Positions 40,325-48,871 of a stretch of 64,000 nucleotides of DNA are shown here, one piece after another; positions within the stretch are counted from its first letter, which is position 1; the number at the start of each line of letters is the position of its first letter. Made by a program: the position numbers and the translations under genes. The stretch lies in NCBI GenBank assembly GCA_963814865.1, contig CAWFEN010000014.1:248001-312000 (forward strand). The letters are read 5' to 3'. The notes under the pieces are model-generated. The model was not told the DNA's origin. It did not search any database and saw only the letters and a program-made list of their open reading frames with translations. The stretch comes from AP-15 sp963814865 (lineage in GTDB: Bacteria; Pseudomonadota; Alphaproteobacteria; ATCC43930; CGMCC-115725).

Positions 40325-42664
40325 ATGAACCAATTCGGCATCGGCCAGCCGGTCCGCCGCGTCGAGGACCGGCGTTTCATTACCGGCCGCGGCAGCTATG
40401 TCGACGATCTCGTCCGCCCCCGGCAAGCCTATGCCTACATGCTGCGCTCGCCGCACGCGCATGCCCGCATCCGCGCGCTCGACATTGCCGCGGCCGCCAC
40501 GGCGCCTTGCGTGCTGGCGGTCTATACCGGGGAGGATGTCGCCCGCGCCGGTCTCGGGCCGATCCCGTGCCTCAGCGCCCTGACCAACCGCGACGGCTCG
40601 CCGGCGGTGATGCCGCCGCGTCCGGCGATCGTCCGCGAGCGGGTGCGGCATGTCGGCGATACGGTGGCGATGGTGGTGGCGGAAAGCACCGCCGCGGCGC
40701 GCGACGCGGCCGAGCTGATCGAAGTCGATTACGAGCCGCTGCCCGCCGCGGTCGAGACCGCGCACGCCCTCGATCCGGGCCAGCCCCTGGTGTGGGACGA
40801 GGCGCCGGGCAATCTTTCCTTCGATTGGGAATTGGGCGACAGCGCGGCCGTGGCGCGGGCGATGGCTGCGGCGCGCCACCAGATCGGCTTGGATCTGGTC
40901 AACAACCGCGTCGTCGTCAACTCGATGGAGCCGCGCGGCGCGATCGGCGAGTACGATGCCGGCGAGGATTTCCATACGCTGTGGAGCTCGACGCAGGGCT
41001 CGCATTTTCTGCGCAACCTGCTGGCCGAAAGCATCTTCAAGGTGCCGGAAAACCGCATCCGCGTGGTCACGCCGGATGTCGGCGGCGGCTTCGGCATGAA
41101 GCTGTTCCTCTATCCCGAGCACATCCTGGTGCTGTGGGCGGCGAAGCAGCTCGGCCGTCCGGTCAAATGGACGCCGGAGCGCTCCGACGCCTTCGTCACC
41201 GACACGCAGGGCCGCGACAACATCACCCGGCTCGAACTTGCGCTCGACGGCGAGCTGCGCTTTCTCGGGCTGTCGGTCGCGACGATCGCCAATATGGGCG
41301 CCTATCTGTCGAACTTCGCGCCGGAGATCCCGACCGGCTCGGGCGGCCCGATGCTGAGCGGCGTCTACCGGATCCCGGCGATCCATGTCGCGGTCAAGGG
41401 GGTCTTTACCCACACCGTCCCGGTCGATGCCTATCGCGGCGCCGGCCGGCCCGAAGCGGCCTATGCGCTCGAACGGCTGATCGACGTCGCCGCCCGCCGG
41501 CTCGGGGTGGCGGCCGACGATTTGCGCCGGCGCAACTTCGTTCGGCCCGAGGCGATGCCCTATGCGACGCCGCTCGGCGTGACCTATGACAGCGGCGTTT
41601 TCGGCCGCAACATGGATCAGGCGCTCGCCGCCGCGGATGCGGCCGGCTTTCCGGCGCGGCGGGCCGAGGCACGGGCGCGCGGGCGCTGGCGCGGCCTGGG
41701 TTATGCCGTCTATATCGAGCAGTCGGGTTTCCCACCCGACGAATTCGCCGAGCTGCGCTTCGACCCGAGCGGCGCCTTGACGATCCTGATGGGGACGCAA
41801 TCCTCGGGCCAGGGGCACCAGACCGCCTATACCCAGCTCGCCGCCGAGCGGCTCGGCATCGCCCCCGACAAGGTCCGGGTGTTGCAGGGCGACACCGCCG
41901 TGATCGCCTTTGGCCGCGGCACCGGCGGCTCGCGTTCATTGCCGGTCGGCGGCGCGGCGCTCGTTCATGCCGCCGACAAGCTGGTCGCCAAGGGGCGCTC
42001 TATCGCCGCGCATTTGTTCGAGGCGGCCGAGGCGGATGTCGAATTCGCCGACGGCGTCTTTACCGTTGCCGGCACCGACCGCCGGCTCGGCATCGAGGAC
42101 GTCGCGCGCGCCGCCTTCAACCCGGCGCAGCAGCCACCCGGCATCGAGCCCGGCTTTGCCGAGAGCGGACATTTCACCCCGCCCTCGCCGACCTTTCCCA
42201 ATGGCTGCCACGCCTGCGAGGTCGAGATCGACCCCGAGACCGGGCATGTCGAGATCCTGCGCTATCTTGTCGTCGACGATTTCGGCACGGTCGTCAACCC
42301 GCTGCTGCTGCGCGGCCAGGTGCAGGGCGGCGTCGCGCAAGGGGTAGGCCAGGCGATGCTCGAACATTGCGTTTTCGATCCCGAAACGGGCCAGCTCGTC
42401 ACCGGCTCGTTGACCGATTACTGCCTGCCGCGCGCCGACGACCTGCCGGCGATCGGGTTCGCCTACAATGTCGTGCCGTGCCGCACCAACCCGCTCGGCG
42501 TCAAGGGCGCCGGCGAGGCCGGGGCGATCGGCGCGCCGCCGGCGCTGGTCAATGCGATCGTCGACGCGCTTGCCCCGCTCGGGATCGATCACCTCGACAT
42601 GCCGCTGACGCCGGAGCGATTGTGGCGCGCGATCCGCGGGCTCGACGAGCGGAGAGCGGCATGA
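40325..42664 (+). CDS. Second cox-type molybdopterin large subunit (orphan)
   Basis: A 779-residue paralogue of the coxL at 32661. Family blocks: GRGSYVDDLVRPRQAYAYML, GGFGMKLFLYPEH, GTQSSGQGHQTAYTQLAAER and KGAGEAGAIGAPPALVNA. The loop again reads DAYRGAGRPEA (form II). No FAD or 2Fe-2S subunit is nearby, so it either borrows CoxM/CoxS from the cluster 5 kb away or has partners elsewhere. Its stop overlaps cysQ by 4 bp. Confidence 0.9.
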   Translation: MNQFGIGQPVRRVEDRRFITGRGSYVDDLVRPRQAYAYMLRSPHAHARIRALDIAAAATAPCVLAVYTGEDVARAGLGPIPCLSALTNRDGSPAVMPPRPAIVRERVRHVGDTVAMVVAESTAAARDAAELIEVDYEPLPAAVETAHALDPGQPLVWDEAPGNLSFDWELGDSAAVARAMAAARHQIGLDLVNNRVVVNSMEPRGAIGEYDAGEDFHTLWSSTQGSHFLRNLLAESIFKVPENRIRVVTPDVGGGFGMKLFLYPEHILVLWAAKQLGRPVKWTPERSDAFVTDTQGRDNITRLELALDGELRFLGLSVATIANMGAYLSNFAPEIPTGSGGPMLSGVYRIPAIHVAVKGVFTHTVPVDAYRGAGRPEAAYALERLIDVAARRLGVAADDLRRRNFVRPEAMPYATPLGVTYDSGVFGRNMDQALAAADAAGFPARRAEARARGRWRGLGYAVYIEQSGFPPDEFAELRFDPSGALTILMGTQSSGQGHQTAYTQLAAERLGIAPDKVRVLQGDTAVIAFGRGTGGSRSLPVGGAALVHAADKLVAKGRSIAAHLFEAAEADVEFADGVFTVAGTDRRLGIEDVARAAFNPAQQPPGIEPGFAESGHFTPPSPTFPNGCHACEVEIDPETGHVEILRYLVVDDFGTVVNPLLLRGQVQGGVAQGVGQAMLEHCVFDPETGQLVTGSLTDYCLPRADDLPAIGFAYNVVPCRTNPLGVKGAGEAGAIGAPPALVNAIVDALAPLGIDHLDMPLTPERLWRAIRGLDERRAA

Positions 42665-43434
42665 TGGCGACGCGCGAGCAGCTGCTCGAAACCGCTCGGC
42701 GCGCGGCGCTCGCCGCCGGCGAGGCGATCATGCGGGTTTATGCAGCACCTTTCGATGTCCGCCAGAAGGACGACAAGACCCCGGTGACCGAGGCCGACCT
42801 CGCCGCCGAGCGGGTCATCGTGGCGATGCTGGAAGACGCCTTTCCTGAAATCCCGGTGGTCTCCGAGGAACTGGTCGATGCCGAGGGGCTGCCGCCCTCA
42901 GCGGCGCGCTTCTGGGCGGTCGACCCGCTCGACGGGACTCGCGAATTCGTCGCCAAGAACGGCGAGTTCGCGGTCTGCATCGGCCTCGTCGAGGACGGCG
43001 TGCCGGTGCTCGGCGTCGTGCATGGCCCGGCGGTCGGGCTGACCTACGCCGCATGCGGGCCGGGAACGGCGACGCGGTGGCGCGACGGCGCCGCGCCGGA
43101 GAGGATCGAGGCGCGCCTTGCGCCGTCCGACGGCCTCGTCATCGTCCACAGCCGCTCGCACGAAAACAGCCGCCGGCTCGGCGAGTTCTTGCAGGATTAT
43201 CCGGTGCGCGCGCGCCGGAGCTGCGGCAGCGCGCTCAAATTCGGCCTCCTCGCCGCCGGCGAAGGCGACCTCTACCCGCGCTTCGGCACGACGATGGAAT
43301 GGGACACCGCGGCCGGCCAGGCGATCCTCGAAGCCGCCGGCGGCCGGGTCGATACCTTCGCCGGAACCCGGCTCGGCTACGGCAAGCCCGGCCTCAAGAA
43401 CGACGGCTTTATCGCCTGGGGCCGCGCCCGCTGA
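42661..43434 (+). CDS. cysQ: 3'(2'),5'-bisphosphate nucleotidase
   Basis: Hydrolyses 3'-phosphoadenosine 5'-phosphate from sulfate assimilation. The 257-residue inositol-monophosphatase fold has the metal sites KTPVTEADLAAERVI, FWAVDPLDGTREFVAKN (D-P-L-D-G-T) and the C-terminal WDTAAGQAILEAAGG. The ATG at 42661 overlaps the preceding coxL-like stop as ATGA, so expression is coupled to it, an unusual partner. Confidence 0.92.
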   Translation: MMATREQLLETARRAALAAGEAIMRVYAAPFDVRQKDDKTPVTEADLAAERVIVAMLEDAFPEIPVVSEELVDAEGLPPSAARFWAVDPLDGTREFVAKNGEFAVCIGLVEDGVPVLGVVHGPAVGLTYAACGPGTATRWRDGAAPERIEARLAPSDGLVIVHSRSHENSRRLGEFLQDYPVRARRSCGSALKFGLLAAGEGDLYPRFGTTMEWDTAAGQAILEAAGGRVDTFAGTRLGYGKPGLKNDGFIAWGRAR

Positions 43435-43455
43435 TCCACTGACGCCGCGAGCCGA

Positions 43456-45033
43456 TTACTCGGCCGCCTCGCGGTGCACGGGGTCGGGGCTTGTCGATGC
43501 GGGGCGCCAGCGCAGGATCGGCTTGCGCGCGGCGGCGGTTTCGTCGAGACGGCGGCGCGGGGTGAGCACCGGTGCGGCGTGGAAACGGGCGGCGTCGCCC
43601 GACCGGGCTGCGGCGGCGAGCGCCTTCACCACCCCGGCAAACGCGTCGAGCGTGGCCTTGCTCTCGGTTTCGGTCGGCTCGATCAGCAGGGCGCCGTGCA
43701 CGACCAGCGGGAAGTACATCGTCATCGGGTGGTAGCCTTCGTCGATCAGCGCCTTGGCAAAATCGAGCGTCGTCACCCCGGTGTCCTTGAGGAACCGGTC
43801 GTCGAACAGCACCTCGTGCATGCATGGACCCGGATAGGAAAGGCTGAGATCGCCTTCGAGCCGGACGCGCAGGTAATTCGCGTTGAGCACCGCGTCCTCG
43901 GCGACCTGGCGCAGCCCGTCGGCACCATGGCTCATCATATAGGCGAGCGCCCGCACGAACATGCCGATCTGGCCGTGAAAGCCCTTGAGCCGGCCGATCG
44001 CGTGCTCGGCCGGGCCGGTCTTGTGCTCGGCCAAGGAGAGCCCGTTCCGGCCATGCACCAGCCAGGGCAGCGGCGCGTACGGGGCGAGGGCCGCCGCCAG
44101 CGCCACCGGCCCGCTGCCCGGCCCGCCGCCGCCATGCGGGGTCGAAAACGTCTTGTGCAGGTTCAGATGCATGCAGTCGATGCCGAGATCGGCCGGCCGC
44201 ACCCGCCCGACGATCGCGTTGAAATTGGCGCCGTCGCAGTAGAAGAAGGCGCCGGCCGCGTGCACGGCGGCGGCGATGTCGACGATCTCGTTTTCGAACA
44301 ACCCGCAGGTGTTGGGGTTGGTCAGCATCAGCGCCGCGACATCGGAGCCGAGTTTCGCTTCGAGCGCCGCGCGGTCGACCCGGCCCTGCCTATTGGCCGG
44401 GATCGCATCGACCATATAGCCGCAGGCCGCCGCCGTCGCCGGGTTGGTGCCGTGCGCCGATTCGGGCACCAGCACCCGGCGGCGCCCATCGCCGCGGGCT
44501 TCGAGCGCGGCGCGGATCGTCATCATGCCGCACAATTCGCCATGCGCTCCCGCACCGGGCGACAAGGCGATGGCCGGCATGCCGGTTAGGGTCTTGAGCC
44601 AATGCGCCAGGGTATCGATCAGCTCGAGCGCGCCCGGCACGGTCGATAGCGGCTGCAACGGGTGGATGTCGGCCAGGCCCGGCAGCCGCGCCAATTTTTC
44701 GTTGAGGCGCGGGTTGTGCTTCATCGTGCAGGAGCCGAGCGGATAGAGCCCGCTGTCGATCGCGTAGTTCTTCTGCGACAGCCGGGTGAAATGGCGCACC
44801 ACCTGCGGCTCGCCGAGCCCCGGCAGCCCGATCGCATCCTGCCGTTCGAGGCCGCCGAGGCGGGCGGTGAAGGGTGCCGGCTCGGGCAGATCGACGCCGC
44901 AATGCCCCGGCGAATCCTGCTCGAAGATCAGGGGCTCCTCGATCTGCAATCCGCGATTGCCGCTGAAGGTCCCGGCCGCCGCCGCCGGCTGCGTGGCAGC
45001 GCCGGCGCTCAGCGCCCGGCTCCACCCGCTCAC
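43456..45033 (-). CDS. gcvPB: Glycine dehydrogenase (decarboxylating) subunit 2
   Basis: C-terminal half of the split P-protein, which with GcvPA decarboxylates glycine using PLP. The 525 residues include NYAIDSGLYPLGSCTMKHNP and the PLP-lysine segment DCMHLNLHKTFSTPHGGGGP. The start is the GTG at 45033, overlapping the gcvPA stop as GTGA; longer frames upstream re-read gcvPA. It is the last gene of the gcv operon. Confidence 0.95.
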   Translation of the reverse strand: MSGWSRALSAGAATQPAAAAGTFSGNRGLQIEEPLIFEQDSPGHCGVDLPEPAPFTARLGGLERQDAIGLPGLGEPQVVRHFTRLSQKNYAIDSGLYPLGSCTMKHNPRLNEKLARLPGLADIHPLQPLSTVPGALELIDTLAHWLKTLTGMPAIALSPGAGAHGELCGMMTIRAALEARGDGRRRVLVPESAHGTNPATAAACGYMVDAIPANRQGRVDRAALEAKLGSDVAALMLTNPNTCGLFENEIVDIAAAVHAAGAFFYCDGANFNAIVGRVRPADLGIDCMHLNLHKTFSTPHGGGGPGSGPVALAAALAPYAPLPWLVHGRNGLSLAEHKTGPAEHAIGRLKGFHGQIGMFVRALAYMMSHGADGLRQVAEDAVLNANYLRVRLEGDLSLSYPGPCMHEVLFDDRFLKDTGVTTLDFAKALIDEGYHPMTMYFPLVVHGALLIEPTETESKATLDAFAGVVKALAAAARSGDAARFHAAPVLTPRRRLDETAAARKPILRWRPASTSPDPVHREAAE

Positions 45034-46376
45034 GCCAGCACCTCCCGCAGCCCCCGTTCGAGCCGGTCCATGTCTTCGTCCGTCACCATCTCGGTCGCCG
45101 CAACGAGGAGCAGGTCCGCCAGTTCGGCGCGGTCCGGATAAAGCCGGCTGACCGGGATCCCGGCGAGCACGCCCCTGTCGGCGAGCGCCTGCACGACGGG
45201 TGCGGCCGGGCACGGCAGGCGCAGCGCGAATTCGTTGAAAAAGGCGCGGTTGACGAGGCGCAGGCCGGCCACGCGCTCGAGCCGCCCGGCCAGCCGCACC
45301 GCGGCGGCGTGGTTGAGCCGTGCCAGCCGCACCAGCCCTGCTTCGCCGAGCAGGGCCAGGTGGATCGTGAAGGCGAGCGCGCACAATCCCGAATTGGTGC
45401 AGATGTTGCTCGTCGCCCGCTCGCGCCGAATGTGCTGCTCGCGGGTCGACAAGGTCAGCACAAAGCCGCGCCGACCGTCGGCATCGACGGTCTGCCCGGC
45501 GAGCCGACCCGGCATCTGGCGCACGAACCGGTCACGGCTGGCAAAGAGGCCGAGATGGGGCCCGCCGAAACCGAGCGCATTGCCGAGCGACTGGCCTTCC
45601 GCCGCGACGATGTCCGCCCCCATCTCGCCGGGCGAGCGGATGGCGCCGAGCGACACGATCTCGCTCACCACGACAATGAGCAGCGCGCCGGCATCGTGGC
45701 AAACCTGCGCCAGCCCCGACCAGTCGCGCAACTCGCCCCAGAAATCCGGGTTCTGCACGACGACGCAGGAGGTGCCGCGATCGACCAGCCGGGCCAGATC
45801 CTCGGTCTCTCCCGGCGCCGGGTCCTGCGCGGCTAGCTCGAAGCCGACAAAGCGGGCATAGGTCTCGCACACCTCGCGGTAATGCGGATGCAGCCCGCCC
45901 GACAGCACCGCCTTTTTGCGGCCGGTGACGCGGTTCGCCATCATCACCGCCTCGGCGCAGGATGTCGCGCCGTCATACATCGAGGCGTTCGCGACCTCCA
46001 TGCCGGTCAAGAGCGCGACCTGGGTCTGGAACTCGAACAGATATTGCAGGGTGCCCTGCGACACCTCGGGCTGATAGGGGGTGTAGGAGGTCAGGAACTC
46101 GCCGCGCTGGATCAGATGGTCGACCGCGGCCGGGACATGGTGGCGATAGGCGCCGCCGCCGACAAAAAACGGCGCCGACCCGGCCGGGACATTCTTCGCG
46201 GCGATGCGCGAGATCGCCCGCTCGACCTCGATCTCGCCCATCGCCCGCGGCAGGTCGAGAAGGCCGTCGAGCCGCGCCGCCGGCGGCACTTCGGCGAACA
46301 GCGCGTCGATCGAATCGACGCCGACCGCCGCCAGCATCTCGCCGCGGTCGCGCGCCGTCAGCGGCAGATAACGCAT
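45030..46376 (-). CDS. gcvPA: Glycine dehydrogenase (decarboxylating) subunit 1
   Basis: N-terminal half of the split P-protein, 448 residues. Motifs: FFVGGGAYRHHVPAAVDHLI, TSYTPYQPEVSQGTLQYLFE and SMYDGATSCAEAVMMANRVT. The ATG at 46376 shares its first base with the gcvH stop (TGATG), indicating coupled translation. Confidence 0.95.
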   Translation of the reverse strand: MRYLPLTARDRGEMLAAVGVDSIDALFAEVPPAARLDGLLDLPRAMGEIEVERAISRIAAKNVPAGSAPFFVGGGAYRHHVPAAVDHLIQRGEFLTSYTPYQPEVSQGTLQYLFEFQTQVALLTGMEVANASMYDGATSCAEAVMMANRVTGRKKAVLSGGLHPHYREVCETYARFVGFELAAQDPAPGETEDLARLVDRGTSCVVVQNPDFWGELRDWSGLAQVCHDAGALLIVVVSEIVSLGAIRSPGEMGADIVAAEGQSLGNALGFGGPHLGLFASRDRFVRQMPGRLAGQTVDADGRRGFVLTLSTREQHIRRERATSNICTNSGLCALAFTIHLALLGEAGLVRLARLNHAAAVRLAGRLERVAGLRLVNRAFFNEFALRLPCPAAPVVQALADRGVLAGIPVSRLYPDRAELADLLLVAATEMVTDEDMDRLERGLREVLA

Positions 46377-46753
46377 CAATGCTGCTCCTCGATAAAGCGC
46401 CGATAGGCGGCCTCGTCCATCAGCCCGTCGAGCTCTTTGGGGTCGTCGAGGCGCAGTTTCAGGAACCAGCCTTCGCCCGTCGGGTCGAGATTGACCTGGG
46501 CGGGGTCGGCGGCGAGCGCCTCGTTGACTTCCACGACCTCCCCGGCGAGCGGCGCGTAAACCTCGCTCGCCGCCTTGACCAATTCGACGACCGCCGCCTC
46601 CTTGCCCTGCTCGACCCGCTGGCCGATTTCCGGCAATTCGACATAGACGACGTCGCCGAGCTGCGATTGCGCATAGTCGGTGATGCCGATCACCGCGAGA
46701 TCGCCGTCGAGCCGAACCCATTCATGGTCCCTCGTAAAGCGGAGCGCGCTCAT
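46376..46753 (-). CDS. gcvH: Glycine cleavage system H protein
   Basis: Lipoyl carrier of the glycine cleavage complex, 125 residues. The lipoylated Lys lies in VELVKAASEVYAPL; the start MSALRFTRDHEWVRLDGDL is typical. Two ATGs lie 6 bp apart. AGGAGG is 8 bp before the inner one (46753) but only 2 bp before the outer (46759), so 46753 is preferred. Confidence 0.96.
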   Translation of the reverse strand: MSALRFTRDHEWVRLDGDLAVIGITDYAQSQLGDVVYVELPEIGQRVEQGKEAAVVELVKAASEVYAPLAGEVVEVNEALAADPAQVNLDPTGEGWFLKLRLDDPKELDGLMDEAAYRRFIEEQH

Positions 46754-46773
46754 CGGCATTTCCTCCTGCGGGC

Positions 46774-47892
46774 TCAGCCGCGGTAGTAATGGTGCGGGAC
46801 AAAGGGCAGCGGGGCGACGCGGGCGGGACGCGCGGTGCCGCGCACCAGCAGGGACAGCGCGGTGTCCGTGGCGGCATGGAGGCTGTCGACGTAACCCATC
46901 GCGATCGGGCCGCCGACCGAGGGGCCGAAACCGCCGCTCGTCACCCGGCCGATATCGTTGCCGGCGGCGTCGACGATCGGCGTTTCCTCGCGTGCCGGCG
47001 CGCGGCCGTCCGGCCGGATGCCGACGCGCTTGCGCGATGCCCCTTGTGCGAGCTGGCGCAGCACGATTTCGGCGCCGGGGAAGCCGCCGTCGCCGCGCCG
47101 CCCTTTGCCGATGGTCCAGGCGAGACCGGCCTCGACCGGGGTCGTGGTCTCGTCGATATCGTGGCCATGGAGGCACAGCCCGGCTTCGAGCCGCAGCGAA
47201 TCGCGGGCGCCGAGACCGACCGGCCTAACCTCGGGCTCGGCGAGCAGCCTTTCGGCCAGCGCCTGTGCGTGAGCCACCGGCACGGAAATCTCGAACCCGT
47301 CCTCGCCGGTATAGCCCGAGCGCGTGACCAGGCACTCCCGGCCGTCGAGCGCGATTTCGGCCGCGGTCATGAACGGCAGCTGCGCGATGCCGTCGGCAAG
47401 GCGCGACAGCACGGCGGCGGCGGCCGGCCCTTGCAATGCCAGCAAGGCGCGATCGTCGAGCGGCTCGACGGTCGCGCCGCCGCCGAGGCGATCGCGCAGA
47501 TGCGCGAGATCGGCCTCCCTGCGCCCGGCGTTGACGACGACGAACAGCCCGTCGCCGAGCCGCGTCGCCATCAGGTCGTCGAGGATGCCGCCCTGCTCGT
47601 TCAGCAGCAGCGTATAGCGCATCCGCATCGGCGCCAGCGCGCGGATGTCGCCGGGAACCAGCGCTTCGAGCGCCGCGGCCGGGTCCTGGCCGGCCAGCCG
47701 AAGCTGCCCCATATGCGAAACATCGAACAGCCCGGCCTGCGCGCGGGTATGCAGATGCTCGGCGAGGATGCCGGAGGGGTATTGGACCGGCATCTCATAG
47801 CCGGCAAATGGCACCATCCTGGCGCCGAGCGATCGGTGGAGCGGGTAGAGCGGGGTGCGCCGCAGTGGCGGCACGGCATCAAGAGCGGGCAC
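46774..47892 (-). CDS. gcvT: Glycine cleavage system aminomethyltransferase (T protein)
   Basis: Transfers the aminomethyl carbon from H protein to tetrahydrofolate, releasing ammonia. The 372 residues include FAGYEMPVQYPSGILAEHLH and FDVSHMGQLRLAG, the folate-binding ECLVTRSGYTGEDGFEI and DSLRLEAGLCLHGHDIDE. It is the first gene of the operon, 40 bp below the glycine riboswitch. Confidence 0.96.
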   Translation of the reverse strand: MPALDAVPPLRRTPLYPLHRSLGARMVPFAGYEMPVQYPSGILAEHLHTRAQAGLFDVSHMGQLRLAGQDPAAALEALVPGDIRALAPMRMRYTLLLNEQGGILDDLMATRLGDGLFVVVNAGRREADLAHLRDRLGGGATVEPLDDRALLALQGPAAAAVLSRLADGIAQLPFMTAAEIALDGRECLVTRSGYTGEDGFEISVPVAHAQALAERLLAEPEVRPVGLGARDSLRLEAGLCLHGHDIDETTTPVEAGLAWTIGKGRRGDGGFPGAEIVLRQLAQGASRKRVGIRPDGRAPAREETPIVDAAGNDIGRVTSGGFGPSVGGPIAMGYVDSLHAATDTALSLLVRGTARPARVAPLPFVPHHYYRG

Positions 47893-47934
47893 CCGGTCAC
47901 CTCCGACAGAGCGGACGCCAAGCGTCCGGCGATG

Positions 47935-48172
47935 CCCCCTCTGTCGTGGACCCTGAGAGATTCACCCGTGCCCCATCTCGGTCCTCTCCCTTGCGGCGGA
48001 GGAGGATGGGGCGCGGGCTTACTCCTTCGGTGAGCGGCCGGGTGGTGAACCCCGTCCGCTGCTTTCCAGAGCGCCCTTCCGCCTGCAGTCCTTTTGCCTG
48101 AGAGTTTCCGGGGCGGTTGCTCCTTCGGCGCCGCATCCCCTATTTCGGCTGGGGGTGCGACCTCTCCTGCGG
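47935..48172 (-). promoter_or_regulatory. Tandem glycine riboswitch
   Basis: Two consecutive glycine aptamers precede gcvT on the minus strand. Aptamer 1 (about 48170-48075) carries GCAGGAGAGG, CGCCGAAGGAGCAACC and GGAAACTCTCAGGCAAAAGG. Aptamer 2 (about 48070-47935) carries GCTCTGGAAAGC, CACCGAAGGAGTAAGCC and GGTGAATCTCTCAGG. These are the conserved core sequences of the family. Glycine binding is expected to switch on gcvT-H-PA-PB. The element begins directly after the stop codon of the VOC gene. Confidence 0.93.
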
Positions 48173-48180
48173 GCGTGCAA

Positions 48181-48729
48181 TCAGCCCCTCGTCTTTAGCA
48201 CCGCGCGAACCCGAAGGCCAGCCTGGTTCGGGGGCGGTGCCTCAGTTTGATGCCGGTCTACACCCCTAGTGCAGACCTGACTATTCCCCGACCGCTCACC
48301 GATGCGGGCCGAAAAGCGGATCAGATACCCGTCCGGGTCCTGCACCAGGAACTGATGCACGCCGGTTTCCACCGCTCCGGTGCGATACCATCTCTGCTCG
48401 GCCGCCATGAACAGCGGCCAGTTCGCACGGGCGAGCGCTGCCAAAATCGGCTCGATCGCCGGGACGCTGATCTGAAAGTTCACACCGCGTCCGAGAGGGA
48501 TTTCCAGTGGTCCCGTCACCCAATTCCGGTTTCGGCCGCGCTCCTCCAGCATGATCTGCGCCCCGTCGAGATCGAGGTAGGCAAAGCCCTCATCAAAGCG
48601 GTCAAAAGCCACCGCAAAGCCGCACAGGTCGCGCCAGAACCGCAGGCTCTTGTGGAGATCGGCCACCAGCAGCTCGGGGACCAGGCGGGCCCAAGTAAAA
48701 TTCGTCGCGATCGAGGGCTTTGATGTCAT
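48181..48729 (-). CDS. VOC-superfamily (bleomycin-resistance/glyoxalase-like) protein
   Basis: A 182-residue protein with the paired beta-alpha-beta-beta-beta modules: WARLVPELLVADLHKSLRFW, FAYLDLDGAQIMLEERGRN and VHQFLVQDPDGYLIRFSARIG. The core ends near residue 140; the remaining 35 residues are basic/Pro-rich without domain features. The ATG at 48729 (MTSKPSIATN) is preferred over 48747. Its stop is immediately before the riboswitch. Confidence 0.8.
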   Translation of the reverse strand: MTSKPSIATNFTWARLVPELLVADLHKSLRFWRDLCGFAVAFDRFDEGFAYLDLDGAQIMLEERGRNRNWVTGPLEIPLGRGVNFQISVPAIEPILAALARANWPLFMAAEQRWYRTGAVETGVHQFLVQDPDGYLIRFSARIGERSGNSQVCTRGVDRHQTEAPPPNQAGLRVRAVLKTRG

Positions 48730-48762
48730 GGCGATCAGGTCACGCAAATAATGGAGTCAGTG

Positions 48763-48850
48763 AATCCCGTAGGATGGGTTGAGCAGCGCGAAACCCGTCG
48801 TTTCGGCCCCGGCGGCGGGTTTCGCAGCGCTCAACCCACCCTACGGGATT
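48763..48850. repeat. REP-like inverted pair (family B)
   Basis: Arms starting AATCCCGTAGGATGGGTTGA and ending CAACCCACCCTACGGGATT face each other across a short GC-rich loop. The GTAGGATGGGTT core is shared with the elements at 8991, 59172 and 59760. It lies between the VOC gene and the folC 3' end. Confidence 0.75.
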
Positions 48851-48871
48851 GGCGAAAACCAGCCGCTTCGC

